Assembly (NCBI GenBank): GCA_023333565.1
Contig: JAJKFH010000052.1
Span: 1,550,001 to 1,614,000, forward strand
From: Puffinus mauretanicus
Lineage: Eukaryota > Chordata > Aves > Procellariiformes > Procellariidae
Direction of reading: 5' to 3'
DNA length: 64,000 nucleotides
Part shown: one piece after another, positions 58,560 to 64,000 of the stretch
How positions within the stretch are numbered: position 1 is the stretch's first letter
Layout of the letters: every line of letters begins with the position of its first letter
Translations under genes and position numbers: made by a program
The notes under the pieces: model-generated
Seen by the model: only the letters and a program-made list of their open reading frames with translations
The model's database searches: none
What the model was told of the DNA's origin: nothing

Positions 58560-59995
58560 TTGAAGATCTGTGCTGAGATAGTCTAAAGCTTCATGGAAAC
58601 TTTCTTGCTCGTGTCTTTGATGTGAACTTAATGGTAATGGAATTTGCTGTATCAACAATAAGAATTATTTGATTAGCTGGAGAGAAGTAAATAAACCAGT
58701 TAACTTCTAAAGTCAGACAGGAAACACCAGAAATTGGTGGTTTTGCCATTTCCAGTGTACCAGAGGTGCAGGAATGCCAGAACTTCAAAATGTGACCATT
58801 GGCTAGAGGAACGTATGGCTCAGACAGCTAAAGGGACAAAATACTCCAGATGCAGAGTAGCGGCCACCGCGGTGCCTCTCCTCCGGGCGAGGGGACGTGG
58901 TGGGACGTGTCCTCCCCGCGCTCCCAACAGCCAGGCAAATCTGAAAACTTCTTTGTTCTCACCATTAGATCAGGCACTGAAGGCAGATGCTTTGGGACAT
59001 AACTGTGGAACAGAGATGATCTGCAGAGCAATTAACCCTGCAGAATGAATGGTTCCCCTTACCTTCTCCTTGGGCCTCATCACATATGGCCTCCCATCCT
59101 TGAGCCTCGCCATGTTGCGTGGTGTGTCCAGATCTCGTAAGGGGCTCCCCCAGATCGTCCCTGTTAGTGGGGGTGAACTCGCATAATTGCAAGGATCCCC
59201 ACCATCTACAGAGAGCTGGTTTTGCTTATCAACCTTTCAGGGTGTTTTCATCAATTTTGATCTGCCTGTTGGAAATTTATAGTGATGATGCCCTCCGGGG
59301 AGTGACTTGTTTTTCCTACCCCCAATTCAGCTTCAGACTTGTGAATTTTAAGTACATATGCATATATAACTGTGCGTCTGTATTTATACAGATACTGCCT
59401 GTGCACGTTTTGCAGCAATTCTCCTTGGATGCTCTTGCTTTCTCCTGCAGTCAATTTTTTTGAATGACATGGAACTGATAATGAATGTGGTTTCAGTACC
59501 GAATGATCGGGCTCGTCTCATTCCACCTCTCCAGGTTTTGAGCAAGAATGTGAGGACTTGCTGTGTCTATTTTAGATTCCATCATGAAAGGAATAATTGA
59601 GATTGAGATTCTTAGTCACTCAATGCAGAAGGTCAGGGAATTAATGCTGTGTTACATCCAGACCATTCATTTACTGTGCCTCCATTTTTTTTTCCCTTAA
59701 CTGTCTGTAGGGGAAAACAAATGTGCCACAGAGAAGGTAACGCATCTTCAATGCTGCGCACATCCCCAGCCTCTGATAATACACACTGTTTATCTTTATT
59801 TTGGGGGTGTTCCAGGGCAGTTTTATCATCATAATTGATTAGTGGCGACAGGGAAAAAAAATCCAGGAGTAACAGGAAGAAATGATTCCAGTGAATCCAT
59901 TGACTCAGTTGTAGCATTGATCTGCTTCTGGGAATTATTTATAGGAGAAGATTCATAGTTCATAATATTAGTTGGGACTTCAGGAACAGTTTATC
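58560..59995. promoter_or_regulatory. Region with several AT-rich candidate regulatory islands
   Basis: Islands at about 58590-58740 (aataagaattatttgattag) and 59800-59990 (catcataattgattagtggc) stand out from the flanks and carry TAATTG/ATTA homeodomain-like motifs. No gene is recognised. Conservation is untested. Confidence 0.22.
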
Positions 59996-62224
59996 AGAGG
60001 ATTTTAAAGGCCTTTGGTTACAATTAATCAGGTAGAAAAATAAGGTAGACAGCCTGGTTTTGGTAGAGGGAAGGAAATGGGATTCCTGGCACAACTCTAG
60101 CCATAAGTATTTGTGACCCAAAAAGTGCATCTCCCCTCGGTGCAGCACTGGCAAGAGGCGGTGGCATTGCCCGGGCCCTCAGGTGCTTCCCTGGACGGGG
60201 CCAGAGGAGCAGCACAAGGACGTCCTGCTGCTGCCAGTCGCTTGCACCGGGGCACGGTGCTGGCCGAAGGCTGGCGGCGGCGCTGGAGCCCCCGTCCTGC
60301 TGCTGCTGCTCTTGGCCTCCGCCCCAGCACGGCCACGCACGGCAGAGCAAAGCGAGCGCAAGTCTGCTGGGCACTGCTGCCAAACTGCCCCGTAGGGAGA
60401 GGCAAGGCAAGGGATAACTCAGGTTGCTCAAGTATTTCTAAGCACAGACATGGGTGCCTGGATTTCCAGCTGCTATCAACTGGCATAGTTAAGGAAAGGT
60501 CCATGAAAAAATCCGCACTAAACCCCTCCTAAGGATGAAGTAAAGGTGTCTGCGAGATGGTCACCTGAGCCAGATCAAGCAAGGAGAGCTGCACAGGGAC
60601 AAAACAACACCTCTTCTTCCCCTGCCTCTCCTCCCTGTTTTGTTTTTGTTTTTAACTTAACTGATCTGTATCCTGCAATCCTACCCGCAGGAGAAATGAC
60701 ACATCTGAAAAAAGCAGGAGGATTTGTTTAAAGTGGTCTGGCTGGGTGTATATATAGAGAGAATTGCTTGGAAGTAGTAAATAGAATTAAACACTCTAGT
60801 TCTGAAAAACAAAATTCTCAGGGCTGTCTGTTGATTTCAAAGCTGATGAAAACAAAGCAGGCTTTGAAATCTTTCCTCACAGAGCTTTCCCCCCCTCCCT
60901 TATCATCTAAAAGATGGGCCTGATAGTATTTGGGTTTCATGCTTCTTTTGAAACAGTTGAAAAATGCTGTTTTCTCAATTAAGATGAAAACCCCAATGTT
61001 TTTAACAAGGTCAGTGTAATGTCTTCATCAGCAAGATGCTGAAATAACTCGATGCAGAGCTGGAACTTCCACTGGGAAAAACTTCAGTGTCTACCCAAAA
61101 AAGTCTAGAGCCACCTTTGCACTAGGTGTGAACCAGTATCGCTTCCCTAAAATTACGGGTTCTGGGATAACCGACTTCAGTTTAGGGACTGGCCGCCGTG
61201 CTTTTAAATAACTCCTGTATGCGCAGCCAAACTCAAGTGGCTTTTGTTAGTTTTCCCCTGGCGAGCTGCCGGAGAAGGGGCAGCGCCCGGTCTCGGGTAC
61301 CTGCACATCCCGCAGAAGGGCAGCCTCTGGGTGTTGTGTTCTGTGGTTTCGTTCCATGTGACTCAGCAGCTGGTAACAAAAAGAAGGACTGGTGACCCGG
61401 GAAGACGTGTAGAGCTCACTGCTAGGAAATGCAGGTGGATACTAAAGGATGGACAGCCTGAAAAAAACACAATAAAAGATATCTAACCCCCTAAGTCTGC
61501 ACTCTGTCGAAATTTTGCCTACGAGTATCACAACAAAGCTGCTGGGTGCTGTGCTTTTGAAAGCCTGTCCTCCGTTACGAACGCCGAGGACATGTAGAAA
61601 GGCTTCTCCCAGCTCTTTGGAGATGCGGCTTGTCTCTGGCCAACCCTCCCTGACCCCCACGGCCGGTCTGAAACCACAGTCCCCGAGGACATCACTTCCT
61701 TCCTCTGTGCCGTATCTTCTCCGAGACAGGGTTGGCAAAGCTTATCTCCCAGTGTGTTTCTGTAGCTTGCTGTACACGCTGGGGGTGATGCCAAAGGCAG
61801 AGATGCATCAACAAGACCAATTGTTTGCAATGACATATTCTGCATTTTAAATGATCTTTGATTTCCTGGCAGCTCCCCAGCGTATCGCCCCTCCGTAATG
61901 CTGTCTAAATAATGTTTGTCAGGTGAAGCCACGTCTGGGTAACACGCAGGCCAGTCCGCAGCGCGCTGTTAGTCATCGGTGATTTCCGAAACCCACTGCC
62001 CGATCAATCTCAAGAACTACTAAATGATAGATAGAATATAATATAGGTCATTATTTCTTCCCTATGCATGAAAATGAATTATTCAGTAAAGATTTAGACC
62101 CTTTTTATTATGACACTGAATTTATAGAGCATACAAAACATAAATGCAGATTTCTCCTGCACCAGATAGATGAACTCATTCTCCAGGCAGTGTGAGTTAG
62201 ATGCAGCCATTCAGCATCGCTGGA
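59996..62224. other. Intergenic region
   Basis: No gene recognised. GC-rich patch at 60140-60410. AT-rich island at 60930-61070. A POU-like octamer context (tatgcatgaaaatgaattat) lies at 62062-62081. Confidence 0.4.
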
Positions 62225-62450
62225 CGGCACAGACAAGATGTCCAAACGGCTAGGGCACACGACTGCGACGCGGGCGATTAGGACCTACACCTAGCTCAGC
62301 TGCCAGCTTCCTTACTTGGCATAGTATTTTCAAAAGCCCCTGGCTGGTTTAGGAGCCCAAGATCTATTTATTTCAGAAATCAGGCTCTCAGGACCCATGC
62401 ACCTTCAATGAGATTTGGAGTCACATGTTACTTAGGCCTTATAAATGTTT
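62225..62450 (+). mobile_element. Ancient tRNA-derived SINE (amniote type), diverged
   Basis: The head aaacggctagggcacacgac and then tgcgacgcgggcgattaggacc resembles the tRNA-related region of old amniote SINEs (ggttagggcac...ctgggactcgggagattagg). It is followed by ctagctcagctgcc and a body with ttttcaaaagcccctggctg and tttaggagcccaag. Boundaries are approximate and there is no visible target duplication. Confidence 0.5.
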
Positions 62451-64000
62451 ATCTTAACAAACTCAGCATCTCAATCTCTGATCTCTGAAACAGAGTGGCC
62501 ATATATCGAAAGGAAATCAGTAAGGCTAAAACCTGTTAATGAGAAGTAGGTGCTGTATGAGCACATGGACAGATGTGGTCTTCCTGAATTCCGTGTGCAG
62601 AGCTACCGTCTAGAATTTGGGTTGGTTTGTAACAATAGCAGTAACTTTCCTTGTTATTGGAATAGATGCTCCAATTTTTAATTGTGCAGCTAGGGAGAAT
62701 GTTACCACTGACCAGCAGTTACAGATGCCAGCTTCGCAGTTCATTAGCTACTTCTGAAAGTCTGCTGGGAGCTCAGATTTTTAGCATGAACATTAGAGCT
62801 CAGAGAGGAGGAGAGCAAAGGGCAAGCCTGCAAATTCTCCCTGGTTTGGAGAAAAGGCTGGGGATGGGGGCTGGAACACCCCTTTGGAGATGGGTGCTCT
62901 CTGCTACGAGGAGCAGGATAGCAGATCCCAGTTTGTCACCCATCAGCTTCACCCGTGCCCCCCCAGAGCAGCCCTGGTGAGGTGGTTATGGCTTTTGTTC
63001 ACTGGAACACGGGGCAGTGAAGTGGTCAGTCCCTTTTTTAGGGCTACGCTGACTGCGGAGGGTTTGGGCACAGAAACACGGCAGTGCAGAGGGTTTGGGG
63101 ACAGAAACATGGCAGTGCTGACGCCTCTTCTGAGCCTTTCCTCCTTCTCTACTACATCCAAGGCAGCAAAGTCCTGGGTGCCTGGGTCCTTTATACTCGG
63201 ACCAGACAGCAGGGAAACTTGTTTCCTCTGCACATAGCCCAACATTTTGCTAATTTTACTAACTCCCTGGGCTAAATTCTGCCCTAGGTAATGTTAGAAT
63301 AATTTGCTTGTCAGAAAGCTGGGGTGTAATTACCTGTCATGGGTGCGTGCTGACTGGGATGTAAGTGGAGGTGGCAGGGTAAATGGGCTCACTGGTTTTT
63401 GGTGACGTTACAGAGGATCGCAAGCGGCTGGACTGGGCGTGCTCTGCAGATGCAATTGGGCAGCAGTTTGCACTGGGCTGTTTTCTAATGCTGCAGTGTG
63501 CAGACCTCCCTTGAGCACACCGTGTTCTCGGGGAGCGGGCTCTGCTCTGGGGACAGCAGAACTGCTTTCTGGGCACGAGGAGAGGTGCGAGGGGAGCCTC
63601 AAAGAGCGGGGAAAGCCCTGCACCTGCTTTCCTGGCTGCACTGTCCTGGGCGTTCTCAAAATCAGTCATTAGTGGGATTTTCCTCCTGCAAGCGCCATCA
63701 AACGGCCATTGCCAAAATACCCGGAGTAAGGACCCGGGCGGCTTCCACCTTAATGTACGTACATTAACTGCTCGGGTTTGCAAACCTCACTGAGGGCAAA
63801 AACAAACACAGTGATGGAAGGCTGGCTGAAAATGAGCTGAATTTGTAAATCTCAGCAGTGTGTGCAGGAGAAATAGCAAAAAAGACTGAATAGATTGAAA
63901 GTAGTCACCTGCCTGAACCCGACCATGGCTCTGGGAAGGGCGGAAAAGAAAAAGTACCGATAAAGTCTTTCAAAAGCCATTTGACCTGTAATTTTCACTG
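62451..64000. other. Intergenic region at right edge
   Basis: No recognised gene. Contains a 31-bp tandem duplication at 63058-63119. Open frames are short. Confidence 0.4.
63058..63119. repeat. 31-bp tandem duplication
   Basis: The unit gagggtttgggcacagaaac plus acggcagtgca is repeated once with three base changes (63058-63088 and 63089-63119). Confidence 0.9.

Noticed and set aside
62245..62300. tRNA-like sequence
   Set aside because: Lacks a convincing B box and cloverleaf. It fits an old tRNA-derived SINE better than a tRNA gene.
1..64000. CRISPR arrays, operons, ribosome binding sites, phage or plasmid features
   Set aside because: None seen. The intron-exon genes, CpG islands and CR1/LTR content show vertebrate nuclear DNA.

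Overview
The window is bird nuclear DNA. Most of it is non-coding, with intron-exon genes, CpG islands, CR1 LINE copies that keep the avian AGAATCATAGAAT end signature, and an avian-type ERV solo LTR. The GC-rich, compact layout suggests a microchromosome. Two protein-coding genes can be recognised, both on the + strand.

Left part (1-5.3 kb): the 3' end of NF1 (neurofibromin, the Ras GTPase-activating protein). It comprises the end of the last intron, with a CpG island and a GGCCCC hexanucleotide tract, then the 143-nt terminal coding exon (611-753) and a long 3' UTR. A 662-bp non-autonomous hAT transposon lies inside the 3' UTR. A cluster of poly(A) signals near 5.20-5.31 kb probably ends the gene. 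From 5.3 to 11 kb is intergenic.

Centre (11-38.7 kb): a complete AKAP1 gene (A-kinase anchoring protein 1, D-AKAP1/AKAP149/AKAP121). A CpG-island promoter with an NRF-1-type site sits near 11.6 kb. A non-coding exon 1 ends at 11827. Intron 1 is 11.7 kb and holds an antisense solo LTR. Ten coding exons lie between 23578 and 37100, and I could join them with consistent reading phase. The predicted protein has 1285 residues: an N-terminal mitochondrial outer-membrane anchor, a PKA regulatory-subunit-binding amphipathic helix, a long disordered region, a KH RNA-binding domain and an extended Tudor domain.

The most striking feature is a 303-bp (101-residue) coding tandem repeat in AKAP1 exon 2. 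Five near-identical copies start directly after the PKA-binding helix. Removing four copies leaves 881 residues, close to the human protein (about 903), so the expansion accounts for the extra length. One AKAP1 intron (intron 6) uses a GC-AG donor.

Right part (38.7-64 kb): no gene that I can support. It contains an old CR1 copy (42.5-43.1 kb), ancient SINE fragments, several GC/CpG-rich stretches (notably 50.56-51.57 kb), AT-rich islands that resemble conserved non-coding elements, and a double hairpin at 54.65-54.74 kb. In human, AKAP1 is followed by MSI2, so this may be the intergenic or regulatory space before MSI2, but that is inference. NF1 beside AKAP1 differs from the human order, where they are far apart on chromosome 17.
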